A DNA stretch of 12,508 bases, from assembly GCA_902783535.1 (NCBI GenBank), contig CACZRJ010000149.1:1-12508 (forward strand). The letters are read 5' to 3'. The notes beneath the pieces are model-generated. The model did no database searches, had not been told where the DNA came from, and saw only the letters and a list, made by a program, of their open reading frames with translations. This stretch comes from an uncultured Ruminococcus sp. (GTDB taxonomy: Bacteria; Bacillota; Clostridia; Oscillospirales; CAG-382). This document shows positions 5,322 through 12,349 of the stretch, piece after piece (position 1 is the stretch's first letter; every line of letters starts with the position of its first letter). A program made the translations under genes and the position numbers.

Positions 5322-6602
5322 ATGGATTACCAGCATTCTGTCATCATGGATGTCGGGAAGTGCAAGGGCTGCACGCATTGCCTGAACAGATGCCCGACGG
5401 AAGCGATCCGCATCCGTGACGGTCATGCGGTCATCAACGCCAACCGGTGCATCGATTGCGGAGAATGCATCCGCATGTGCCCTCACAACGCGAAAAAGGC
5501 ATCCTTTGACAAACTGGCGTCCCTCCCGGAAGGGAAGTACAAGATCGCTCTTCCTGCGCCGACGCTTTTCGGTCAGTTCGAGAATCTGGACGACCCTGAT
5601 TATCTGGTCGAAGGACTTCTGAAACTCGGGTTCGACGATGTTTACGAAGTCGCCTGTGCGGCGGAACTTGTGACGGAATACACCAGACGCTATTTGAAGC
5701 AGCGCGGGATTTCGCTCCCGGTCATCAGTTCGGCCTGCCCGGTCGTCGTCCGTCTTGTGAAGCTCCGCTTCCCGACACTGTCGGAAAATCTGCTGCCGAT
5801 CCTTCCTCCGGTGGAAATCGCCGGAATGCTGGCGAAGGAAAAGGCGAAAAAAGAGCATCCCGAACTGAAGGACGAAGACATTTTTACGGTTTTCATTTCT
5901 CCATGCCCGGCGAAAGTCAGTTATGTCAAGAACAACCTCAGCGGAGAAAAAAGCAATGTCGATATGGTCGTTTCCGTCAGCGACGTCTACTTCGAGCTTC
6001 TCGGCGTCATGCGGAAAACCGATCTGCCGAACGCATCTTCCAAAACGGGAATGGTCGGCTTGAGCTGGGCTTCCAGCGGCGGAGAGGCGTCCTCGCTCCT
6101 GAACGACCGCTATCTTGCCGCGGACGGCATTGAAAACGTCATCCGCGTCCTGGAAGACATAGAAATCGAATCCCACCCGAACCTGACATTCGTTGAACTC
6201 AACGCCTGCGCGGGCGGATGCGTCGGCGGAGTCATGACTGTAGAGAATCCATATATTTGCCGCGTCCGGCTCAGAAATATCAAACGCTATCTTCCCGTAT
6301 CACTGAACCATCCGCCTCAGGACGACCCCGAAAGGGGCGTTCCGGACAGGTATACGATGACCGAGCCGGAGGAATACGGGCACGTTTCCCGTTACGATGA
6401 GAGCCGCAAGGAAGCGATCAGAATGATGAAAGACGTCAACGCGGTGTTCGCAACGCTTCCGGAACTGGACTGCGGATCCTGCGGTTCGCCGACATGCCGC
6501 GCATTTGCAGAGGATGTCGTCCGCGGCACCGCAAACTACGAAGACTGCATTGCCGTGATGCGCGACAAACTCAGAGAAATGGAGAAAGGAACGAAGCAAT
6601 GA
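5322..6602 (+). CDS. HydS-like (group C/D type) [FeFe]-hydrogenase domain protein, putative H2/redox sensor
   Basis: This 426-residue protein has two N-terminal [4Fe-4S] ferredoxin motifs (C14/17/20/24 and C43/46/49/53) and an H-cluster domain (~72-325). A C-terminal [4Fe-4S] module of the CxxCxxxxC...C type follows (C384, C387, C392, C409). The three H-cluster loops are present but altered: L1 is SSACP (A138, ligand C139), L2 is SPCPAK (C195, K198) and L3 is ELNACAGGC (C296, C300). All four cysteines needed to hold the [4Fe-4S] part of the H-cluster are kept. The proton-shuttle cysteine is Ala, and the two Met of catalytic enzymes are Ser193 and Asn294. This pattern matches putative sensory HydS proteins; the lack of a PAS domain and the extra cluster fit group D better than group C. 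A perfect AGGAGGTGG (5307-5315) precedes the ATG. It is probably slow or non-catalytic; the sensing role is inferred. Confidence 0.88.
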   Translation: MDYQHSVIMDVGKCKGCTHCLNRCPTEAIRIRDGHAVINANRCIDCGECIRMCPHNAKKASFDKLASLPEGKYKIALPAPTLFGQFENLDDPDYLVEGLLKLGFDDVYEVACAAELVTEYTRRYLKQRGISLPVISSACPVVVRLVKLRFPTLSENLLPILPPVEIAGMLAKEKAKKEHPELKDEDIFTVFISPCPAKVSYVKNNLSGEKSNVDMVVSVSDVYFELLGVMRKTDLPNASSKTGMVGLSWASSGGEASSLLNDRYLAADGIENVIRVLEDIEIESHPNLTFVELNACAGGCVGGVMTVENPYICRVRLRNIKRYLPVSLNHPPQDDPERGVPDRYTMTEPEEYGHVSRYDESRKEAIRMMKDVNAVFATLPELDCGSCGSPTCRAFAEDVVRGTANYEDCIAVMRDKLREMEKGTKQ

Positions 6603-6925
6603 CCGTTCGAGAGCTGACCGAGCAAGCCGGATTCCGCGTTCTGTCCATGCCGGACGGAGAACGCGAGATCGAAGGCGTTTATGCCGGCGATCTTCTCAGC
6701 TGGGTGATGGGGCGCGCTTCCGAAGGACAGGCGTTTGTGACCATCATGACGAACATCAACGTGCTTGCGGTCGCGTCTCTCCTGGATCTGTCGTGCGTGA
6801 TTCTGAGCGAAGACGCGGAGGCGCCTTCGGAAATTATCGTTTCGGCTGAGGAAAAGGGGATCAATCTCCTGAAAACCGAACTGCCGACTTACGAAACCTG
6901 CCTGCTGCTCGGCTCTCTTTTATGA
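6599..6925 (+). CDS. DRTGG-type small protein, diverged paralogue (copy 2)
   Basis: This 108-residue protein begins MTVRELTEQAGFRVLSMPDG and aligns along its length with the product of 4513-4887. Both have an N-terminal helix and strand, a central GDLLSWVMG (GSDMMSDVLA in copy 1), a hydrophobic ILSEDAEAP strand-turn (VFVRNKMPT in copy 1) and an ending TYETCLLLGSLL (MYEACGMLYASGL in copy 1). It lacks the TGLVNTQVIRTAEM segment typical of copy 1. The ATG at 6599 overlaps the stop of the hydrogenase-like gene (ATGA) and has AGAAAGGA at 6583-6590; the longer open frame back to 6494 lies inside the previous gene and is not used. Its stop overlaps the ATG of the PHP gene in the same way, so it is tightly coupled. 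Function is unknown; a heteromeric partner of copy 1 is possible. Confidence 0.78.
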   Translation: MTVRELTEQAGFRVLSMPDGEREIEGVYAGDLLSWVMGRASEGQAFVTIMTNINVLAVASLLDLSCVILSEDAEAPSEIIVSAEEKGINLLKTELPTYETCLLLGSLL

Positions 6926-7674
6926 GCAAATATTATTACGATCTTCACGTTCATTCATGTCTTTCCCCATGCGGGGACGATGACATGACGGTCAATAACA
7001 TTTCGGGAATGGCCGCTTTGAAGGGACTCCAGATCATTGCTTTGACGGATCACAATACCTGCGGAAACTGCCGGCCGTTTTATGCGGCGTGCAGGAAGAA
7101 CGGTCTGATCCCGGTCGCGGGAATGGAGCTGACGACGGCCGAAGAGATCCACATGGTCTGCCTGTTTGAAGAGCTTGAACAGGCCGAGGCGTTTGACCGG
7201 AAACTCAGGGAATACCGGCTGCCTGTGAAGAACAAGCCGGAGATCTTCGGAAACCAGCTGCTGCTGGACGAAAATGACGAGGTCATCGGTACGGAACCGT
7301 ATCTGCTTCCGCCGGCAACGAGCCTGCCCATCGAGGAAGCCTTCAAATTGGCGTCCTCATACGGCGCTTTCTGCTTCCCGGCGCACATTGACCGGCCATC
7401 CAACGGGATCCTCGGGATCCTCGGAACGCTTCCGGATCATCCTTCCTTTCCGGTCGTTGAATACTCCGGGACGGCCGATATCAAGGCGCTGGAAGACGCG
7501 CATCCGGACCTGAAGACGAAACGCGCGCTGACGGACAGCGACGCGCACTATCTGTGGGATATCAGCGAAGCGGAGAACGCCCTGGACCTCCCGGACGAGC
7601 CCTACAGCAGCGCATTCGTGCGTCATCAGCTGTTCCGGTATCTCAGAGGCGAACTTGGTGGAGGGAACGCATGA
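6922..7674 (+). CDS. PHP-domain metal-dependent phosphoesterase
   Basis: The 250-residue product is a stand-alone PHP domain, a TIM-barrel-like fold that uses two or three metal ions to hydrolyse phosphoesters. Metal-ligand motifs are DLHVHS (H9, H11), TDHN (D43, H44), E69 in GMEL, H77 in EEIHMV, AHIDRP (H155) and TDSDAH (H209). Two cysteine pairs lie beside the first motifs: C13/C17 in HSCLSPCG and C47/C50 in NTCGNC. They look like a built-in metal or redox site. The start overlaps the stop of the preceding gene (ATGA) with no clear ribosome binding site, and its stop overlaps the next start. Lying between kinase-like ATPase genes, it could remove a phosphate added by one of them; that role is inference. 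Nucleotide phosphatases of the TrpH/YciV type are the nearest characterised relatives. Confidence 0.85.
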   Translation: MSKYYYDLHVHSCLSPCGDDDMTVNNISGMAALKGLQIIALTDHNTCGNCRPFYAACRKNGLIPVAGMELTTAEEIHMVCLFEELEQAEAFDRKLREYRLPVKNKPEIFGNQLLLDENDEVIGTEPYLLPPATSLPIEEAFKLASSYGAFCFPAHIDRPSNGILGILGTLPDHPSFPVVEYSGTADIKALEDAHPDLKTKRALTDSDAHYLWDISEAENALDLPDEPYSSAFVRHQLFRYLRGELGGGNA

Positions 7675-8225
7675 AAGAACTGTCTCTGAACATTCTTGAC
7701 ATCGCGCAGAATTCGCTGACCGCAAAAAGTACGCTCGTGGAAATTCTGCTGGAGGAAACGGACGAAACGCTTCGGATCACGGTCCGAGACAACGGGTGCG
7801 GCATGAGCGAAGATATGGTCCGGCGGGTGACCGATCCCTTCTGCACTTCCAGAACGACCAGAAAAGTCGGGCTCGGCATTCCGTTTTTCAAGCTGGCTGC
7901 GGAACAGACGGGCGGACGCCTGGAACTGGAAAGCGTATCACAGGATGTCTCTCCGGAAAATCACGGGACAGTGATCAGCGGTCTGTTTTACAAAAACCAT
8001 CTCGATTTCACGCCTCTGGGAGACGTCGTTTCGACTGTGTGCACGCTGATACAGGGCTGCGGCGGCGTTGACATCGTTTTCCGGCATACGATGCCGAACG
8101 GGGAAGTGGAAACGGACACGCGCGAGATCCGGGCAATGCTCGGAGACATCCCTCTCAGCGAGCCGGAAATCCTCATGTGGATCCGCGGAAATCTGGAAGA
8201 GCAGTACGCGGAAGTCAATCATTAG
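7671..8225 (+). CDS. GHKL ATPase of the histidine-kinase type without phosphoacceptor domain
   Basis: This 184-residue protein consists of an HATPase_c domain that begins almost at residue 1 plus a ~75-residue C-terminal extension. N-box: DIAQNSL (D10, N14). G1 box: DNGCGM (40-45). The lid region TDPFCTSRTTRKVGLGIPFFK (54-74, given only as end points TDPF and GIPFFK) is typical of histidine kinases. No DHp helix, PAS domain or membrane segment is present, so it cannot autophosphorylate like a normal histidine kinase. The extension (from HLDFTPLGDVVST to the end, with a DTREIRAMLGDIPLSEPEI motif) is characteristic of ATPases in hydrogenase operons; its role is unknown. The start at 7671 is fixed by the ATGA overlap with the PHP gene and by GGAGGG at 7660-7665; the upstream open frame to 7554 is a shadow. 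Confidence 0.84.
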   Translation: MKELSLNILDIAQNSLTAKSTLVEILLEETDETLRITVRDNGCGMSEDMVRRVTDPFCTSRTTRKVGLGIPFFKLAAEQTGGRLELESVSQDVSPENHGTVISGLFYKNHLDFTPLGDVVSTVCTLIQGCGGVDIVFRHTMPNGEVETDTREIRAMLGDIPLSEPEILMWIRGNLEEQYAEVNH

Positions 8226-8235
8226 AAAAAAGAAA

Positions 8236-8244
8236 TGATATATA
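8236..8244 (+). promoter_or_regulatory. Possible internal extended -10 promoter before hndB
   Basis: The 46-base gap between the GHKL ATPase gene and hndB is AT rich and contains TGATATATA, an extended -10 element (TG 8236-8237, TATATA 8239-8244). The region 17 bases upstream (8216-8221, CAATCA) is a poor -35. If used, it would let hndBCD be made without the regulatory genes. This is the longest internal gap of the operon and the natural place for such a site. Confidence 0.28.
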
Positions 8245-8271
8245 CCATTCATCAGGAAAGGAATCCGAAAA

Positions 8272-8640
8272 ATGAAATCATTGGAAGAACTTGCCGCCAT
8301 CCGCGAAAAAATGGCGAACAAAATGGCTCTCCGTGAGAACGCCGGTGAGATTCGCATCGTGGTCGGCATGGCGACGTGCGGGATCTCCGCCGGAGCAAGA
8401 CCGGTACTGAATACGTTCGTGGAGGAAGTTGCCAATCAGGGCCTGTCCTCGAAAGCGACCGTGACGCAGACCGGCTGCATCGGCATCTGCCAGTTTGAGC
8501 CCGTCGTCGAGGTGTTCGAGCCCGGCAAAGAAAAGGTGACCTATGTGAAAATGAACCCCGAGAAGGCGCGCAGGGTCGTCGAGGAACACATCAAAAACGG
8601 CAGAACCGTCTCCGAATACACCATCGGAAACAATCAGTAA
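8272..8640 (+). CDS. hndB: HndB-like thioredoxin-fold [2Fe-2S] ferredoxin subunit
   Basis: This 122-residue protein has an N-terminal helix (SLEELAAIREKMANKMALRE) followed by a thioredoxin-like ferredoxin domain. Its motifs VGMATCGISAGARPVL and TGCIGICQFEPVVEVF are typical of HndB subunits. Only three cysteines occur in the whole protein (C36, C69, C73). The four-cysteine set of NuoE-like domains is therefore incomplete, which I recall as usual for HndB; a fourth ligand or a missing cluster cannot be settled from sequence. It sits just before hndC, 21 bases apart, as in HndABCD of Desulfovibrio. AGGAAAGGA at 8254-8262 supports the ATG. Its role is an electron-transfer or structural subunit of the hydrogenase complex. 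Confidence 0.87.
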   Translation: MKSLEELAAIREKMANKMALRENAGEIRIVVGMATCGISAGARPVLNTFVEEVANQGLSSKATVTQTGCIGICQFEPVVEVFEPGKEKVTYVKMNPEKARRVVEEHIKNGRTVSEYTIGNNQ

Positions 8641-8661
8641 GAAATACGGAGGAAGGAAACA

Positions 8662-10464
8662 ATGATTCGTGCACATGTACTAGTCTGCGCCGGAACCGGA
8701 TGTACGTCCTCCGGAAGCGCTGCCGTTCGTGAAGCGATGGCAAAAGAACTCGAGAAGCGCGAACTGCAGGATGAGGTCAAGATCGTCCACACCGGATGCT
8801 TCGGCCTTTGCGCGCTCGGCCCGATCATGATCATCTATCCGGAAGGCACGTTCTATTCCCGCGTCACGCCCGAAGACGTTCCCGAAATCGTCGAGGAACA
8901 TCTGCTGAAGGGACGTCCCGTCCAGCGTCTGGTTTACAACGACCCGGCCGACAAATCGGCAGAGGCCGCCGCGCATGCAGTCTCCTTGAATGAGACGGCC
9001 TTCTACAAGACCCAGATGCGTCTCGCGCTCCGGAACTGCGGCGTCATCGATCCGGAGAACATCGAGGAATATATCGCGATGCGCGGATATGAAGCGCTCG
9101 GAAAAGTCCTGACCGAAATGACTCCCCAGGAAGTCATCGACGTCATCAGCAAATCCGGCCTTCGCGGAAGAGGCGGCGGAGGATTCCCGACCGGCCGCAA
9201 GTGGCAGTTCGCGGCAGACCAGCCCGCGGGCAAAAAATACGTCGTCTGCAACGCCGACGAGGGCGATCCCGGCGCGTTCATGGACCGTTCCATTCTGGAA
9301 GGAGACCCGCACGCGGTCCTCGAAGCCATGGCCATCGCCGGCTATGCCATCGGAGCGGACGAAGGCTACATTTACGTCCGCGCGGAATACCCGATCGCGG
9401 TCAAACGTCTCTCCATCGCCATCGAGCAGGCGCATGAGGCGGAACTGCTCGGGAAGAACATTTTCGGAACCGGATTCAATTTTGACATCCAGCTGCGTCT
9501 CGGCGCCGGCGCGTTCGTATGCGGCGAAGAGACGGCTCTCCTGACGTCCATCGAAGGCAATCGCGGCGAGCCTCGTCCGCGTCCGCCGTTCCCGGCCGTC
9601 AAGGGTCTGTTCGGGAAACCGACCATCATCAACAACGTTGAAACCTACGCGAATATCTGCCAGATCATCCTGAACGGCGCCGACTGGTTCAATCAGATCG
9701 GAACCGAGGGATCCAAGGGAACCAAGGTCTTCGCGCTCGGCGGAAAAGTCAAACATACCGGACTTGTGGAAGTCCCGATGGGCACCACGCTCCGCGAAAT
9801 CATCTACGACATCGGCGGCGGCATTCCGAACGGCAAGAAGTTCAAGGCTGCCCAGACCGGCGGACCTTCCGGCGGATGCATTCCGGCGATCAATCTGGAC
9901 ACTCCGGTGGATTACGATTCGCTGAAGCAGATCGGCTCCATGATGGGTTCCGGCGGAATGATCGTCATGGACGAGGACAACTGCATGGTCGACATCGCGA
10001 AGTTCTTCCTGGAGTTCACGGTCGACGAATCCTGCGGCAAATGCGTTCCCTGCCGTCTCGGCACGCGCAGGATGCTTGACATCCTGACCAGGATCACCGA
10101 GGGCAAGGGCGAGGACGGCGACATCGAGAAGCTGGAAGCGCTTGCGGAAGATCTTCAGAACAGCGCTCTGTGCGCGCTCGGACAGACCGCCCCGAACCCC
10201 GTCATGTCCACGCTCCGTTATTTCCGCGACGAGTATGAAGCGCACATTTACGAGAAGCGCTGTCCGGCAGGCGTCTGCAAGGCTCTGCTTCAGTATTATA
10301 TCGATCCCGAGAAGTGCAAAGGCTGCTCCCTGTGCGCGAAGAAATGCCCGGCGTCCGCCATTTCCGGCGAACTCCGCAGCCCGTTCAAGATCGATCCGTC
10401 CAAGTGCATCAAGTGCGGCGTCTGCATCAACACGTGCAAATTCGGCGCCGTAGGCAGAAAATGA
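8662..10464 (+). CDS. hndC: NuoF-like flavin/NAD(P) and Fe-S subunit of [FeFe] hydrogenase
   Basis: The 600-residue subunit contains the site where NAD(P)H exchanges electrons with FMN. Domains in order: a [2Fe-2S] thioredoxin-like domain (C9, C14, C46, C50); the FMN/NAD core with GRGGGGFPTGRKW (169-181), CNADEGDPGAF (196-206) and CGEETALL (287-294); the SLBB ligand-binding segment (~352-415); the NuoF [4Fe-4S] site (ESCGKCVPCR: C458, C461, C464, plus C504); and a C-terminal double ferredoxin (C552/555/558/562 and C582/585/588/592). This full architecture is that of HndC / HydB of trimeric or tetrameric bifurcating hydrogenases, where one flavin splits electrons between NAD(P) and ferredoxin; bifurcation here is inferred from family. 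GGAGGAAGGA (8648-8657) precedes the ATG. All expected ligands are present, so the subunit should be functional. Confidence 0.96.
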   Translation: MIRAHVLVCAGTGCTSSGSAAVREAMAKELEKRELQDEVKIVHTGCFGLCALGPIMIIYPEGTFYSRVTPEDVPEIVEEHLLKGRPVQRLVYNDPADKSAEAAAHAVSLNETAFYKTQMRLALRNCGVIDPENIEEYIAMRGYEALGKVLTEMTPQEVIDVISKSGLRGRGGGGFPTGRKWQFAADQPAGKKYVVCNADEGDPGAFMDRSILEGDPHAVLEAMAIAGYAIGADEGYIYVRAEYPIAVKRLSIAIEQAHEAELLGKNIFGTGFNFDIQLRLGAGAFVCGEETALLTSIEGNRGEPRPRPPFPAVKGLFGKPTIINNVETYANICQIILNGADWFNQIGTEGSKGTKVFALGGKVKHTGLVEVPMGTTLREIIYDIGGGIPNGKKFKAAQTGGPSGGCIPAINLDTPVDYDSLKQIGSMMGSGGMIVMDEDNCMVDIAKFFLEFTVDESCGKCVPCRLGTRRMLDILTRITEGKGEDGDIEKLEALAEDLQNSALCALGQTAPNPVMSTLRYFRDEYEAHIYEKRCPAGVCKALLQYYIDPEKCKGCSLCAKKCPASAISGELRSPFKIDPSKCIKCGVCINTCKFGAVGRK

Positions 10465-10491
10465 GGATGAGAGGAGAAAGGAGAAGAAACC

Positions 10492-12246
10492 ATGGAAAAC
10501 AAAACTGTCACATTAACGATTGACGGCATTCAGGTCACCGTTCCCGCTCATTACACCGTCATTGATGCCGCAAGAGAAGCCGGAGTCAATATTCCTACGC
10601 TCTGCTATCTGAAAGACGTCAACGCGATCGGCTCCTGCCGTCTCTGCCTTGTCGAGATCCAGGGCGCCCGCGGCCTGCAGGCCGCATGCGTGTCTCCTGT
10701 CGCGGAAGGACAGGTCATCCGCACCAATACGGAAAAGATCCGCAAATTCCGCAAAGCGAATCTGGAACTGATCCTTTCCAACCACAACCGCGAATGCACC
10801 TCCTGCGTCCGCAGCGGAAACTGCGAACTCCAGGCGCTCTGCAACGAGTACGGTGTGGATGAGTACCGGTTCGACGGAAAGCTTTCCAGCAACCGCTACG
10901 ACGATGTGAGTCCCTCCATCGTCCGCGACAACTCCAAATGCATCAACTGCCGCCGCTGCATCGCGACCTGCAACAAGATCCAGGGCATCGGCGCGATCGG
11001 CGTATCCGGACGCGGCTTCCGTTCCGAGGTCGGAAGCATTTACGGAATCAGCCTCGCCAACAGCCCCTGCGTCTACTGCGGGCAGTGTATTCTCGCATGC
11101 CCCGTCGGCGCTCTGAAGGAGAAAGACGGCATTCAGAAGGTCTACGATGCGTTTGCCGCAGGCAAATATGTCGTCGTTCAGCCCGCCCCGGCCGTGCGCG
11201 CGACGATCGGTGAAGAATTCGGCTATCCCGTCGGAACATCCGTCACCGGCAAACTTGCGACGGCTCTTCGCCGCCTCGGGTTCGCAAAGGTCTTCGACAC
11301 CGATTTCGGCGCCGATCTGACCATCATGGAGGAAGGCACGGAACTTCTGAACCGTCTGAAGAACGGCGGAACGCTTCCGATGATCACGTCCTGCTCCCCC
11401 GGCTGGATCAACTATTGCGAAAAATTCTATCCGGAATTCCTTCCGAACCTGTCCACCTGCAAGTCTCCTCATGAGATGGAAGGCGCGATGATCAAGACCT
11501 ATTTCGCCGAGAAGGAAGGCATCGACCCGAAGAACATCTTCGTCGTTTCCGTGATGCCCTGCACCGCAAAGAAATACGAGGCGCAGCGCTCCGAACTCGG
11601 ACATGACGAACTTCAGGACGTCGACGCTGTCCTGACCGTCCGCGAAGTCGCGAAAATGATCCGCAGCGCGGGCATCGACTTCCGCCGTCTCCCGGATTCC
11701 GATTTCGACAGCCTGATGGGCGAATCCACCGGCGCTGCAGTCATCTTCGGCGCAACCGGCGGCGTTATGGAAGCGGCCCTGCGTACCGTCTATGAAGTCT
11801 ACACCGGCAAGACGCTCGAAAATGTCGATTTCCACGCGGTTCGCGGAACGGCGGGCATCAAGGAGGCCGAGATCGATCTGAACGGCACGAAGATCAATGT
11901 CGCTGTCGCCAACGGGACGAAGAACGCTTCCGAACTGCTCGAGGCCGTAAAGCGCGGCGAAAAGAACTATACCTTCATCGAGGTCATGGGCTGTCCCGGC
12001 GGATGCGTCTGCGGCGGCGGCACGCCGATCGTTCCGGCAAAAGAGAAAGCGTATATCGATCTCAAGGCGGAGCGTGCGAAGGCGCTGTATGCCGAAGACG
12101 CGGGAAAGGCGCTTCGCAAGTCGCATGAAAACAGCGAGATCAAGAAGATCTACAAGGAATTCCTTGGCGAACCGAATTCGCACAAGGCGCATGAACTTCT
12201 TCACACGCATTATCATGCCCGGCCGAAATACAACCTTGAGAAGTAA
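10492..12246 (+). CDS. hndD: Catalytic [FeFe]-hydrogenase subunit (HndD / HydA type)
   Basis: The 584-residue subunit carries the H-cluster and interconverts H2 with protons and electrons. Domains: a plant-type [2Fe-2S] domain (C38, C49, C52, C66), a His-ligated [4Fe-4S] site (H98, C102, C105, C111), two [4Fe-4S] clusters (C150/153/156/160 and C193/196/199/203), the H-domain, and the small-subunit-like C-terminus (~530-580, KSHENSEIKKIYKEFLGEP). H-cluster loops are TSCSPGW (299-305), MPCTAKK (355-361) and EVMGCPGGCVCGGG (497-510). L1 has Ser302 where the monomeric CpI enzyme has its second Cys, a variant I recall from multisubunit enzymes, and C323 follows in STCKSP. It is the last operon gene, 27 bases after hndC, with AAGGAG at 10478-10483. 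The modular layout fits group A3, NAD(P)-dependent bifurcating hydrogenases. Maturases HydE, HydF and HydG are not encoded here. Confidence 0.96.
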   Translation: MENKTVTLTIDGIQVTVPAHYTVIDAAREAGVNIPTLCYLKDVNAIGSCRLCLVEIQGARGLQAACVSPVAEGQVIRTNTEKIRKFRKANLELILSNHNRECTSCVRSGNCELQALCNEYGVDEYRFDGKLSSNRYDDVSPSIVRDNSKCINCRRCIATCNKIQGIGAIGVSGRGFRSEVGSIYGISLANSPCVYCGQCILACPVGALKEKDGIQKVYDAFAAGKYVVVQPAPAVRATIGEEFGYPVGTSVTGKLATALRRLGFAKVFDTDFGADLTIMEEGTELLNRLKNGGTLPMITSCSPGWINYCEKFYPEFLPNLSTCKSPHEMEGAMIKTYFAEKEGIDPKNIFVVSVMPCTAKKYEAQRSELGHDELQDVDAVLTVREVAKMIRSAGIDFRRLPDSDFDSLMGESTGAAVIFGATGGVMEAALRTVYEVYTGKTLENVDFHAVRGTAGIKEAEIDLNGTKINVAVANGTKNASELLEAVKRGEKNYTFIEVMGCPGGCVCGGGTPIVPAKEKAYIDLKAERAKALYAEDAGKALRKSHENSEIKKIYKEFLGEPNSHKAHELLHTHYHARPKYNLEK

Positions 12247-12276
12247 TCTCTGAAAAATCACGCAATCGAAGAAATG

Positions 12277-12319
12277 AAAGCCGTCCCTGCTGAATCGATT
12301 CAGCGCGGACGGCTTTGTT
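12277..12319. terminator. Two-way intrinsic terminator closing the hydrogenase operon
   Basis: AAAGCCGTCC (12277-12286) pairs perfectly with GGACGGCTTT (12307-12316). Inside it GCTGAATCGATTCAGC (12289-12304) is a perfect palindrome that lengthens the stem. On the + strand the following bases are only moderately T rich (TTTGTT). On the - strand the hairpin is followed by a T/C-rich run, so it probably also ends the convergent decarboxylase gene, whose stop is at 12350. Confidence 0.8.
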
Positions 12320-12349
12320 GAAGGAAGGCTTGGCTTTCGGCGGTTCGGA

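Noticed and set aside
6494..6598. Longer start for the second DRTGG gene
   Set aside because: This part lies inside the end of the HydS-like gene in another frame; the ATGA overlap and AGAAAGGA site fix the start at 6599.
7404..7424. GGGATCCTC direct repeat inside the PHP gene
   Set aside because: It encodes a short ILGILG coding repeat in a normal gene; there is no sign of mobility or function.
7554..7670. Longer start for the GHKL ATPase gene
   Set aside because: The extension overlaps the PHP gene out of frame and is Arg/Pro rich; GGAGGG at 7660-7665 fixes the start at 7671.
8680..10245. 521-codon open frame on the - strand opposite hndC
   Set aside because: Antisense shadow of hndC with no motif, ribosome binding site or promoter.
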